Source of the DNA: Conidiobolus incongruus B7586
Lineage: Eukaryota; Entomophthoromycota; Entomophthoromycetes; Entomophthorales; Conidiobolaceae
Direction of reading: 5' to 3'
NCBI GenBank assembly: GCA_000697335.1
Contig: JNEM01000047.1
Span: 1 to 17,120 of the forward strand
DNA: 17,120 nt
Shown piece by piece: positions 1-12,181 of this stretch. Under the pieces are notes generated by a model. That model had not been told where the DNA came from, did not search any database, and saw only the letters and a list, made by a program, of their open reading frames with translations. The translations under genes were made by a program, and so were the position numbers. How positions within the stretch are numbered: position 1 is the first letter of the stretch; each line of letters begins with the position of its first letter.

Positions 1-1290
1 AAATAATAATAAATATTTATATAGTTATTATTATTTATTTCATTATTAAAACTTAAATTTTGATAATTTATTTATTTTATATAATAAACATATATTAATT
101 AATTGAATTGAATAAATACTTTAATAATTGAAATAAATACATAAAAGAAATTTTGATATAATAAATGGAAATTTAATAGAATATATATGAAATTTTTCAT
201 ATCTTTATTATATTAAAATTCTATTATTAATAATGAGATATGATATAGTATGGAATAATCAAACTCTCATTTAAATATAGAAATATTTTTAAATTTGGGA
301 ATTTAATATTTATCGGGCTTATTTCTTCAAATGATATTAAACAAATGTGTTAAAAAATCAAAGTTAACACTTAGTATCCAATATCTGTTTAAATTAAAAT
401 CTTAATATATATTCCTTTAAGATTATATGTTATTAAAAAAATTGATATTGAATGATCAAATTGGGATTAAAGTTTATAATTATTTGAATTTTGAATATAA
501 ATTTTCAATTTTGATGAAAATATCTATAAAATTTTGAATTTGATTAATAAAATTTTTACATGAAAAATATATACTAGTACACTTCTGCAGAATTAAAATT
601 TATTTATTATAATAGAAAAAATTTCCAATTCGGTATGACATTATTAATATTTTAATTCTTTTATGATTCACATACAATTTGCAAATTATTTAAAATCCAT
701 TTGATGGGTATCACTATTATATTATTTAATTAAAAAACATTATTAACTTGATTAGATGTATTAGAAAACTAAATAATTTTGATATGATACTAGATTGTTT
801 AATTTTATAAATTAAGGCTTAAACATAGTTAATTGAACCTTTTATTAATCCGAAATTAAAAACGAATATTACGGATATTGAAAAATAAATATTTCAAGAT
901 TTCGAACCATTAAAAAAATATTATTAGTTAGATAAAAAACTAATGAAAATTAATTAAGATAATTAAATACAAGAATATATCTAGAATTTAGCGTAGATTC
1001 ATTATAAAATAGAGGATCTGAAATTTTTTAATTATTATCGGAGTTATATGCAAATAATAATATTATTAGCCAATAAAAATCATTGTAAAAATTTTAACAA
1101 AAAAATATATTATCAATAATTTTTAAACTAAAAATAATTAAATATTAGGCTAAATTAATAAATTTTTTTATTGAAAAAATATATATTTAAGTTAAAATAT
1201 TATTTTTGATCTAAAGAAAAGCAATAAATTTAACCGATTATTAATTTTAATTATAGATTAATATTGTTAAAAAAGCGTCAAATTATTGAA
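1..1290. other. AT-rich gene-free stretch
   Basis: Almost pure A+T sequence with isolated G and C bases and frequent stops in all frames. I see no open frame of useful length, no tRNA-like TΨC arm and no tandem repeat. It resembles the deserts at 2641-7680 and 7961-10990 and ends where G+C rises abruptly near 1290. Confidence 0.7.
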
Positions 1291-2640
1291 AAATTTGAAT
1301 GGTGATGAGATATGAGTAATGTTTTATATTCTATGTCGGTACCAAATATGGTTAAGACTTTTCGGACAGCTGGCTCTCTGGAATTGGTAGCAAACACCCA
1401 TTTTTGCCAATTGAATTAACTTGCGTCCATGCAGTGGCTGTTTAGAGATGCGACACACTGTGCTCTCATATGGGCTGAGCATAGTTGTACTTTGTGCAAG
1501 CCGAAACCCATCTAAAGGTCCCGAAAGCATACTGGGGTGAAATCGAATATTTCCACTCCTTGTCTCCACTATTATTATCTTGGTTTAATCCAGAGATCCT
1601 TAATCGAGTAATTGGTATTACTGCTTTAGGACACAAGTTAAAAGCCAATAATCTTTCAACTACATGAATAACCAATTTCTATACTGATTTAGGAAATATT
1701 TTCATAGGACATATTTGGAAATAGTATGTTATTTTGATTAATGCAATTTTCACCTTTCAGTGTGAAATTAATTAAATAGAGGAACTGTGACCAGATGAAT
1801 TCATAGTTGCCTATGCTCATGCAAGTCTAATTGCATTCAAAATAGAGTGAAATGAGTTAATCAACTTAAAATGTACTTTAATGCTTAGTTGCATTTGCTC
1901 ATATTTTTATTTGAACTTTTTCACTGTTTACACCAATGTTCTGATTCATTCATAACTCTTATTTCAAAGTTGAGTTTCAAACACAACATTTTGTACCAAT
2001 TCTATCGCTCCAACCTGTTTAAAGTGGATTAGACTGGTGAAATGAATCAATTGGCAACTATTTTTTGAGCCAATTCCGTCAGGGAGAATAATATTCGGAA
2101 AAATATCCTTCTCCCTCTTTTTGATGATACAGATCATTGATTTGAATGAACCCCCTCGAAGAAAGTGGGAATTTGAGGTTGAGTATTCAAGCAATCATGG
2201 AGGAATTGTCAATATTAGATAATCCAAGCTAATGATTTGAATCAGGGAGATAAATGGAAGACCGATTGATTAAATGAATGATTTAAACTTGGAAGATTTT
2301 GATGATATCAGTTGATTATATTGAATCTTCTCATCATATGATCCGGTCAACAAGCATCAAAAGTTGTCGCGGTCCAGTTGTGACGGCTTTGGAGATATCC
2401 ATGCATTGATCAGGAACAACTCAACAGATCTATTGGGTTTATATCGATCCAACATTAGACTAACAAATTCAGCAAATGAGCGGGGAACAGATTGACTAGC
2501 TGAAAGATGTATTAATAGAGAAAAACCTGGTGCTTGACCCTAATTGGGGAATATTTCGCCAGGATAATGTTTGAGTCCTTGATTAACCGTTAGTGAACCT
2601 ACCCAAAACAGCTTTGACAAATTCTAGCATACAAACTTAG
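1291..2640. other. Moderate-GC island of unknown content, CCAAT-rich
   Basis: G+C rises to roughly 40 % here against about 20 % or less on both sides, so the stretch is either under constraint or of different origin. No gene is convincing. Short open frames lie on both strands around 1324-1675, and a 56-codon run without stops (2325-2492, + strand) has no ATG start; none resembles a protein I recognise. The first part holds nine CCAAT or ATTGG pentamers between 1383 and 2074, far denser than in the desert. TCAGGGAGA occurs twice (2079-2087, 2242-2250). It could be a distal regulatory block, a non-coding RNA locus, the exons of an intron-rich gene, or a decayed gene. The sequence alone does not choose among these. 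Confidence 0.45.
1383..2074. promoter_or_regulatory. Cluster of CCAAT pentamers in the distal island
   Basis: CCAAT or its complement ATTGG occurs at 1383-1387, 1407-1411, 1611-1615, 1645-1649, 1672-1676, 1933-1937, 1996-2000, 2050-2054 and 2070-2074. The last two face each other across a T-run. CCAAT is the core site of the conserved fungal Hap2/3/5 (CBC) complex. About one or two would be expected by chance at this composition (my rough estimate). A promoter or enhancer role is inference, because no transcript start or linked gene is visible. Confidence 0.3.
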
Positions 2641-2952
2641 TAATTCTTTCCACTATGATTTATTCACTATCTCTGTCTCTTCTACCAATTCCACTACTTT
2701 AATGAGAATTTTTCATCTTAATTCTCATTCTTTAGTCTTCGCTTATTCCCTTAAATGGCTATCTCCACACAAAAACTATAATCTATTACTAATTGATATA
2801 TAAAATTCAGACTAAAAATACATTTTCATTTTGTCATAAGTTTTGAATTCTTAAAATAAAATCAATTATTTGATGAATCTATATAAAATAATCTATTTTG
2901 GATAGTTTGTCCATATATTTATTGATTATTGGTATAAAAAATCCATCTATTA

Positions 2953-2968
2953 ATATATATATATATAT
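2953..2968. repeat. (AT)8 microsatellite
   Basis: An uninterrupted run of eight AT units inside the desert. Such runs are expected at this base composition and carry no functional signal by themselves. Confidence 0.85.
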
Positions 2969-5900
2969 TTAATAACTAATTATTTTAACGAAACTGAGGC
3001 GCTATTTTAAGCTATTTCCAATATTTATTTAATCAAAATTCTTACCATATCAGTGATCAAATTTATATTTCTATTTAGAAATAGGGTGTATATTAATTTT
3101 GAATGGATATTATTTTCAAATAGCTTTGATAATACTTATCCATTAACCAGCGTTTGATAAGATATATTTATTGTTAAAAATTAATCATTACAATTGATGA
3201 ATATATTAATTATTATTAACTAATAAATAAATAAATATATGATGACTGAATATGTCTAATGTGATATATATTTCCATATTATAATAATCAATCGTCCATT
3301 AATATTTGTGTGGGAAATTTAAATTATATACAATAAAAGAATATTTTGAAATTTAACTTTAAATATAGATTTTATTAATGGAATATATTTTAGATTGGTA
3401 TGACAAGTTATTTCAAGATTATGTTGTCTATAGTTTAATAAGTGAAAATGGTAGTTAATTTGACATATGACAATTTAAATATAACTTGAATAATATATTT
3501 AAAATTTTAATTTTATTATCATTATTAAAAGGTAATTGAGCTTATTTTTAATTTTAAAAATTTTAATATTCACAATTAATTCAACTTTATATAGATATTT
3601 TTGGTAGTTGGATAACTTATATTTTTGTTGACAACTTTAAATCGAGGTATTGTTTTGTAGTTCATTCAAATTGAATTTTTTAATAACATGACTTTCATAA
3701 TTAATTGTAAAAAATTCGGATACCATTTGGGTGTACCAGTAGGGCCGTCAAAAATAACTTGAAAATTCATTTGATAAAATTTACTATGTTAAAAGAGTGA
3801 TTTCGTAACCTAATGATTGATTATTCTAGAAAAAATGAGTGTATAAACTACATTATAGAATATATGAATATATCAAATACACTCATTCCAATTCTTATGC
3901 ATATCGATTATTGATTTACTAATATTGAATATTTAATAATCAATATAAATTTTAAAATAAATTACTAAACTTAAAATGTGAATACTATCATTATTATTCT
4001 ATAATCATAATCGATTAACAAACCATTCTGTTACTCACTATTTAAATTGATTCAATAATTTTTCCATTTAGATGTTAAAAAGTTCCTCAAATATACATAA
4101 TATGTAACAATATATGCAAATGTATATATTTAAGAATCCGACCTGAACTCAAGTTAACTATAGGTTATACTCTTTTCAAAGTTATAGTATATAACAATAT
4201 ATATTTCAATTCCAAAAAGTAATTGTAATTTTTACTGGATAAATGAATAATTGTAATTTATTATTTTTAAATCAACAAATATGAAGATATATTTGGAGAA
4301 TTTATAAATTTATAATATACTTTGATAGAACGAACTGAATACTTTCATAATGTTATTAATAATAGCCAGTTATATAAAAGATAAAGAGATAATATGATTC
4401 CTTTTAGATTGTTGATGCCAATAAATATTAATATATTCAGCTTATATATTATCTGCGGAAATAATAGATTCAAATTTTAATATCAAAATATATCAATAAA
4501 ATATTTATTTAATTGAATAAAGATTCTGTACAATGATTTAAATAATTATTTACCAGATGGTATAGATATAATTTCAAACTTTTTTCAAAAATCATTGAAA
4601 TGTTTAATTTGCAAATAAACTATTACTTAATATTAAAATTGATATATAAGTATGATTAAATTTTCAAAGTTGGAGATAATTCTAAAATTATATTTATTCA
4701 ATAATAAATTATAGAGATTACAAGATATCGAATTTGTAAACCAAATTCACTTATATTTGATAATTTAGATTATTTTGTTAAATAATCAAAGATTGAAAAA
4801 ATAAAGTATAATAATATGGTGATATTATAGTAGAAATATTATGTTTAATTCATTGATTTAATACAAATTATAAGTAAAAATAATATAGCACAATTGTTAA
4901 ATAGGTAATTAATCAATAATATGAAATATATTGAATTTATACCTTACCATATTTGTTGACCTATTCATAATGTAATTTAAAATTGTGATATTATTTCGGA
5001 TATTTTATTTATTGTATAACGTTATCCAAATTGATAGTAATATTTTAAATTACAAATATATTAATAAATCTTTGTAATAATAAAAATTCTTATATTAATA
5101 ATAAGTTTTTTATTTATTATAATTTAATGAATATAATAGAATTATTCATTTATATAGAAAATTAATTGATATCTGTTGGATAATAGAAACGAAATTATAA
5201 TTAACAATTATATATATGAAATAAGCAGAGAATACAAACTAGTTTAAAACCTATTAAACTGAATAATATTTCAATATTAACAATAATGCAATGATACAAT
5301 GGTTGGAAAAAACATACCAAAAATTGAATTGAATCGAATAAATTGGAGAAACTGAGGTGAATGTAACAAGTACACTTTACATTTAATGCATTATTAAATT
5401 GCTGATTTAATATTTGTGGATTTTGTATTACCAATATTTTTCGTTAATTAATATTATTATAATTGAATTTAAATCTCTGATTAAGATAAAATTTTGATTA
5501 AATAAATTATACTATTTATTGAATATAGTAACAATATTACATTATAAATTATTAATAAAATTAATTCCTAATATTAAATTGCTTAGAAGTAAGCAATATT
5601 TCAAAAATAAGGTTAATATGAATAGATTGAATTCAATCTTACCTTATTATGATCAAATAGATTCCAAATTAATTAACTCTGTTTAATGAAAAATCTTTTT
5701 TTCACCCATGTATTATTTCAATTATATACAAGGTGAAAGCTAGGGGGAATGGTGTTAACATTATTATGAAAGTTTATGAGAGATTTTCTAGATTTTTTTT
5801 TCAAAAGAAAATTAAATGAATTTATGCGTAATATAAAATCCCGGAAATTAGTAGACTAAGTTAATTGCAATAAATGAACGTGGCTCCTGATTCATTTTTA

Positions 5901-6481
5901 ATTTAAATGATTAACAATAATATAAATTTTTAACATTTTCATCTCTTTTACATCAGATAAATTGTTCTTGATATTGACTGTATGAAATCATTATCAAAAT
6001 GAAAAAGTTATATGGACTTTGATGTTCTAGAAAATGCAATTTTGTTACATTATATTATATCGAAGATTATTCACTGTAGATCTTATGTTTACCAAATACA
6101 AAATACTAAAAATAAAAATTATTGAATTGATTTTGAATCACTTTGATAATTATTCAAAAAAATAAGCTTTGAGGTTTTATATATCACTATCAAGATGTTT
6201 TACGTATTAATATTATAAATTAATATAAAATACTAAATAATAAACTTGAGGTTTATATAAAATTTCTACATTTTTATAATTTCAATTAGAGAGAGATTTA
6301 ACATTAGCAAGAGTTTTAATTATTGAAAAAGATTGTATAATGAATAATAATAAATATTTTTATTATATAAATTCAACCATTAACTATTATAAAATTTCTT
6401 AATTGATATTATATATAATAGTTTGATTGATTTATAAAAAACAGTTTCAAAATGATTCATATTTGAAAAAGTTAATTGTAT

Positions 6482-6510
6482 TGTTCTATATTGTTTATAA
6501 ATATAGAACA
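6482..6510. repeat. 11-bp perfect inverted repeat
   Basis: TGTTCTATATT (6482-6492) is followed by a 7-nt spacer and its exact complement AATATAGAACA (6500-6510). It would form a hairpin in single-stranded form. There is no adjacent gene, no T-run ending and no flanking duplication. Given the base composition and window length, about one such repeat is expected by chance, so a function is not claimed. Confidence 0.6.
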
Positions 6511-7190
6511 TTTAAATTAAGTCACAGGTATAATATAATAATTGTAAATGAATGAATAATTCATATTTAAAGTTGAAAAGTTCTGAAATAATGAATGACG
6601 TCAATATAAATATCATTTACTTTAATAGTATTTATTTATTACTATCGGTAAATTGAATTTAACTAATAAAACACTAAATGGTTTTTATTTAATAATTAAT
6701 TATAATTTTAAAATGAATAATGAATTATTGTATAATAAAATTATTATATTTATACTTTAAAATTAACTAAAATATTTTGTTGAAAATTTCAAATTTTATA
6801 TATACTGATTAATAATAATAACTATTAATATTTTAACTTTAATAAATATTGATAAATTAGAGCAAATTTTTGAAATTTGAATTGTGTATTTTTCAATCAG
6901 TTATAATTAATATCATTATGATTGGTAATTAAATAATAAATTGTTAATATCATAAAATTTTAAAATTTTTACTAATTCAATTTTTTTTAGTTTTGAACAT
7001 GAGATTTTTTTTCAGGAATTTCACAATTGTTAGAATTATCTTGTGAAAATAGAGTGAATTAAGAGAAAATGACGATATTTTTACATAATTAACCAAAAAA
7101 GCATCATGGATGTACACTATGTAAATATTCCATCAACCAATTATGATAAATTGATATCAATCTAATATTTGTTAAAGAAAAAACTAACCA

Positions 7191-7208
7191 TATATATATA
7201 TATATATA
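7191..7208. repeat. (TA)9 microsatellite
   Basis: Nine uninterrupted TA units within the desert, the longest simple repeat I see in the window. No gene or motif is attached to it. Confidence 0.85.
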
Positions 7209-7680
7209 AACATTGGGTTAAAATATGATTATAATTTCCTTTATAAAAATTCTCATTTTGATTTCTATTTTTCTATTTTTCACATTATTATAATATAACT
7301 TTTTTTTACATTTTATTAAATCAGGAATTTTAGATTTTTATTTAATAAATGGCTAAAGTTAATTCATTTTAAACTAAAATAAAAATTATTTTCCGAATAT
7401 AAATTTAGATATAAACAGAATATATATCACACTTATTTTTTTCCGTCTATATAAACATATATATTCCTTTCATTTATGGGAATATTATTATATTCAGATA
7501 ATAGACATTGATTAATGATGAATTAAACTCAAAAGGCATTTTAATCAAAATTTTTTAATAAGATTGTAGTAATTTGATAATCATCAATAATTCTAGATAT
7601 TGAAAGCGTTAAAATCATTCATTTTATAATATATAATTGAATTATAATATTTGTTAATGACTATATATTGATAAGTAATC

Positions 7681-7960
7681 TAAGCACTGCCAAAGGGATA
7701 TTCATTCCTGAATTTTGACATTTTCAAGTGCATAATCGAAATGAAATATTTTAACGTGTTAAATTTTTAATCGAAGATTATTGAAGTGAATTGAAACTTT
7801 ATAAGTAATGTTCCAAGGCTTGAAATTGGGGATATCCTTAAAAGTTCACTTCACTATTATTCAGGTCCTCCCTGTCATTCAATAGGGAGTTGAGGGAGAT
7901 CAATCCCATGTTATGTTTAGAGAAATTACCTTTGAATATCTTTATCATTTTTAAGACTAA
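7681..7960. other. Small GC-richer island with hairpin
   Basis: A 280-base patch of raised G+C in the middle of the long desert. It holds one copy of the dispersed 9-mer AATTGGGGA (7824-7832) and a short hairpin: CTCCCT (7868-7873) can pair with AGGGAG at 7884-7889, or with a second AGGGAG at 7893-7898. The two AGGGAG copies form a direct repeat 9 bases apart. Neither strand has an open frame of note and the fold does not match a tRNA. It may be a protein-binding site or part of a non-coding RNA; nothing shows transcription. Confidence 0.4.
7868..7898. repeat. CTCCCT / AGGGAG / AGGGAG inverted and direct repeat
   Basis: One CTCCCT (7868-7873) faces two AGGGAG copies (7884-7889 and 7893-7898), giving two alternative 6-bp stems. 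These are GC-rich words in a surrounding region that is about 80 % A+T, which makes chance less likely than for the AT-only palindromes elsewhere. The function is unknown. Confidence 0.5.
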
Positions 7961-10900
7961 TTGAGCTTACAAATATTATTATCCTATTTTAAAATTTTTT
8001 ATTGCAAATTAATTTTTAAATTGACAAATTTTAATAAATATATTATTATTCATTATTTTATTTTAGTGATTAGTTTAAAATCAATTAACCGAATATTTTA
8101 ATTTAGCTAAATTTATTAAAATATATTGATTTGGCATTTTTATTAATTTTGTTGAAATTGTAAAGTTATATAATTCAAAAGTTGAATCATTGAGACAGAA
8201 ATTGGTCTATTGATCTAATTTTCATATTTAAAATATTAATGGATATATAAATCCTATGTAGAATCTTTAAAAGATTAATTAAAATATTCATAAGAACTTA
8301 ACTGAATATTCTTGCTAATATTTATACTATAGAATATAAAAGAATAATAGCTAGATATTCGAACTTTTTTTAATTATAAAATTCGAGTTGAATAATTTTA
8401 TAACTACATAGAATAAGTAATTTTTGGATTTTTCTATCATTTTTAAAATAATATGTAGAGTTTAAAATGTCATTCAATATGTTCCGATATTAATGGTATA
8501 AAATATTAACCAAATTATGAAAATTTAATCTCATTAACATTTGTGAATCTTTGTAATAATTACCTAATTTCATTCAACAATAAATATATTAAATCCATTA
8601 CAAACTTGATCCTATTTAAAAGTCAAAAACAACGGAATAATGTTTAAATAGCCATAATAAAACAGCGATTATTACATCATATCAAGTTATAGATGTTAAT
8701 ATCTACTTAATAATAATATCTAATCAAGAACAATTTCCCCGAAATATTAATTTGATTACAAATAAGAATAGTTTTTAAAATTTAATGGGATTTAAAGTTT
8801 GAGAAAAAAATATTGTTGTTTTTAAACAAGTTCTGGTCAACTTCAGTTGGAAAAAATCCACCATATATATGGGTAAAGGTAGAGGTAATTTTATTCATCA
8901 TTGTTGATAAAATAATTGGGGATGTTGAAAGTAAACTGTTGGTATTGTTAAAATATAATATAATTATGTCTGTATACTCAAAAAAATGATAAGTGATAAT
9001 TATAATAAAATCAAAGATTATCGAGAATTTTAAATCATTAATCTAAAATTAATTTAATTGAATTAAAATAATTTCTTCGAAATGCGTGGTAATCACGTGG
9101 TGATATCAGAATTGATATTAATTAATAAAAGGGATTTTGATCCAATCATTGTGGCCCATTAATTCTTAAAATAGAAACTCAAATTTTATATTAATATATT
9201 TCAAATGGTAAAATATAACTTATATTTTATTCAATTATATTTAAAAAATGATATATTTAACTTTATTTATAATATATTTTTATATTTAAAATATAAATAA
9301 AATAAAATAAATCAAATAATTGAATCTAAATCTAATTTTGATAAAAAAATAAATATTTGAAAATCTTGCTGTTTCCATTATTTTTCATTAATATAATCAT
9401 TTAATTAAGTTTATATTAAAAAACAGATTTATAATTGTGATTGTAAAAGAAAGATTAAAGATGAATATTATCGAAAATTTAGTTAATAATAATTATATTT
9501 TTGATACTAATTCAAACTTGATTCTTATTCATTATTTAATAGTCTAATTATTTAATAATATAATTAGCTATTTCAAAAATTTAAACTAATATTAATTAAA
9601 ATTTGAAAAACTAAATGAATATTTAATTTTAATTTGAAATTTTTTTAATGTAGGTATTATGATGCCATTATAAAAAAATATTGCTAATTAAAATTAAACC
9701 AAGAACCGCTGATTCTAACTAATTGGGGAGGGGAGTATAGTTTGTAAATGCTGAAATTGTTGAAGATGAAATTGGTGAAAATCAATTTTTCATAATTACT
9801 ATGTTTTCAAAAAATATCGCTTTGGTATATTTGTAAATTATTCGATAGTTATTGTTTTTAACGAATATAGAAATTATTCAAATAATTCTAATACTCGAAT
9901 TTTTTTACAATTGATTCATTTTTTGGACGAATAATTTTTCTAAAAACCATATATTTAAAATGAAGTATTGATTCTATTAAACGCAATTTTCCAAACTATT
10001 TATAACAATATAAATCCCTAAAACATAGATAATACCATTTTTAGATCATTTTGGTTATAATTGGATATATCAATTATTCCTTATCAAAGCAGAGCTGTAA
10101 AAAGAGTTATATTATTAAATTTTAAGGATAAAATATACTTGATTCAGAAATATAGAATAATTCATTTATTTTGTCAATTTTATATTTCATATATGTATTC
10201 CTAAATATAAAAAAGATTTCTGAGTTAATAATATTATGTATATATTATAATGGATTACATATATTATAGTCCATTTTGTAATTTTTTTTAAATATTTTGA
10301 TAATAATTTTAAGCAATTTTAGATTCAAATATATGATCAATTTGGTTAATTACTAAATTTACTATATAATTCAATTTGGAATTTTTTTTAAAAATTTTCT
10401 GATGAGAAAATAGGAAAATAATTTCAAGTGATGATTTATTATAGTGACAAAAATAATACAATCATTCACCTAATTAAAAATACGTCTAAGATATCATATA
10501 TAACAGGATGATAAATAAATACAAAGTCAGTAGTATTACTTTCAAAATCAAAACTTGACCAAATTACTAAATAAAGAATTAGAGAAATAACCACTAATTT
10601 GGATATGGAGTGAAACATATTCAAATAATAGTAAAATAAACTTTGAGTAGTTTGCTGAATTGGGAAAGTTATTACAAATCAAAGATAATTTGGCTCCTCT
10701 CCCCCTATTTGGTATCCAGTAATCCACTTTCACGCCAAATTGAGGAGTTAACTAGCATACATTCAATTTAATAATAGATTTGGAATTTTTTTGTTATATT
10801 AGTATTTGTATTCGATTATCTATTTCTATCCATACGTGAGATAATTGAGCTAAATTGATGAGTAAAAAATTTATTATTAGTTTTTCAAAATAAATTAATG

Positions 10901-10990
10901 TTAAAAATATTTGATTGATGAAGAATATATTGAATACAATTTTATAGCCAGAGTAAAAGCTGCTTTACCATCCATTTCATATTGTAAAAT
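7961..10990. other. AT-rich gene-free desert (about 3 kb)
   Basis: No supportable gene or RNA. Some lines, for example around 9240-9300, contain almost no G or C. It holds two AATTGGGGA copies (8914-8922 and 9721-9729, the second directly followed by GGGG) and a short CACGTG-bearing patch near 9085-9160. A minus-strand frame at 10548-10733 has no recognisable features and is best left out. Confidence 0.65.
9094..9118. promoter_or_regulatory. CACGTG E-box next to ATATCA/TGATAT palindrome
   Basis: CACGTG (9094-9099) is followed by ATATCA (9103-9108), a 4-base spacer and TGATAT (9113-9118), a perfect 6-bp inverted repeat. CACGTG is the classic site of bHLH and some bZIP regulators in fungi. The patch stands in a desert 3.8 kb upstream of the only gene, so a regulatory role is speculative. 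Confidence 0.25.
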
Positions 10991-12181
10991 TTTAATTTAT
11001 GCAGGATCGTATGAGAATTCAGTTGTGCAATAATAACCAATCAATCCTACTAATTGAAATGGTCACAATGTGTCATCAAAGTAATGATTTAGTTAGAGTT
11101 GTATGGTATTTGATCGTTTAGATGTGGACCTCAATTACCAGGGCCCAATTGCCCGTTTTCTAAATAAATTTTGGTATTGAAAGGGAGAGAGGATAAAAAT
11201 TGGAAAATGGCTGAATTTAGAAATAAAAAGTTGGGAGTCTAGTTGACTTGAATCTAAGACAAAGAATAATTAAAGTTAGCTTATTGATCATATGAAATAG
11301 GGAGCAATATGTCAATACAATATTCATCCGCAGTTGAATTGAATAAACAGTAAAGAGGCTAATTGTTGCTTGAGTTGGACTATTCTCATTGTTGGCGGTT
11401 TTTATTCGGACTAATCTAATTCCATTGGACAATGGGTTCGCATAATTTGTAATATTTGCGAGTTTTTATTACCTTGATCAACATATTGGTGTAATATATG
11501 AATGGCTCTAATATCGTTATACATGTATACTTCAACGCTTGTCCTTCTGACTAGTTTCAGAATACTAAAACAATGACAATATGATGAAATAATTGATTTG
11601 GTTTATCATACCAATAACCTTGAGTCCGAGACAAATATTACTTCAGTCAATTTCTTTGTGTCAATTTTAGTGTTGATGATATTTAATAAGGTCCCTGAGA
11701 GATGTAAATTGATATGGCTATGCGAGGTTGATAACTGTGTGACCACCTCAATTTGTTCCGTTTACAATAATATCTATTATTCAAATGAAAATCTATCATT
11801 CAAATACTTGTAATTCCAAATTCCGGTTCAGGGGCCAATAGTTTTTTGCAATTGGCTGAAGCCGGGTATTTTAAAAGTTTTGCGACACAGCTGAAATCAT
11901 GTATTGGTCAATTTGACCCCTGGGATTTATCCAACATAAAGCTTCTATCTTTGTTATCTGAACGAGAGTCAGAAATTGGGGAGTGCTAGGCCAAGTGCAA
12001 GTGGCACAAGCTTCAAATAGGAAATTCATCTTAACCCGGTGCTTTTTTCCGACTCAATCCATTTATAGAATGGGGGACGAAGGCTGAATTTGGAGGTTTT
12101 GGATCTTTCGAAATTGTCGAGTAGGGAGGAGCCAGCAGGGGGAGTGAGGTGATGATGGTGGTCAATGTGTTCCAGCATGGG

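Larger units (their letters stand above)
2641..7680. other. AT-rich gene-free desert (about 5 kb)
   Basis: No supportable gene. Frames close quickly in all six phases; a short minus-strand frame at 5201-5434 is a low-complexity translation of A+T-rich DNA. The stretch contains two short (TA)n runs, an 11-bp inverted repeat at 6482-6510, and a few brief G-bearing patches, for example around 3730-3755 and 5735-5755. CpA and TpG dinucleotides are still common while CpG is scarce, so extreme base composition, not RIP, is the simpler description. Confidence 0.65.
2542..11982 (+). repeat. Dispersed 9-mer AATTGGGGA, five copies on one strand
   Basis: Exact copies lie at 2542-2550, 7824-7832, 8914-8922, 9721-9729 and 11974-11982, all on the + strand. 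I found no reverse-complement copy. Flanks differ, apart from GCTTGA lying a few bases upstream in the first two, so this is not a recent duplication of a larger unit. A word with four G bases is rare in such A+T-rich DNA; my rough estimate is well under one copy by chance. It could be a binding site; no family is assigned. Confidence 0.5.

Noticed and set aside
1324-1675. Overlapping short frames on both strands
   Set aside because: Open frames on opposite strands of the same stretch are expected where A+T falls. None has recognisable residues or a convincing splice context. Kept only as part of the unexplained island.
5174-5200. TGTTGGATAATAG, reminiscent of the start of a yeast-type LTR
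   Set aside because: Only the first few bases are alike. I found no matching end, no second copy, no target duplication and no internal region, so no virus-like element is claimed.
5201-5434. Minus-strand open frame of 77 codons in the desert
   Set aside because: Low-complexity translation of A+T-rich DNA with no motif, conserved pattern or promoter context.
6168-6260. Near-repeat of TTGAGGTTTTATATA
   Set aside because: Two imperfect copies of a mostly A+T word; not distinguishable from chance.
2641-7680. RIP-mutated transposon graveyard
   Set aside because: CpA and TpG steps remain frequent; in a line I counted (3001-3060) half of the C bases are followed by A, which classic RIP would have removed. 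No element ends or coding traces were found.
11598-11813. Plus-strand open frame of about 71 codons
   Set aside because: It has no ATG at its start (it opens with TTG), no recognisable motif, and lies within the regulatory region.
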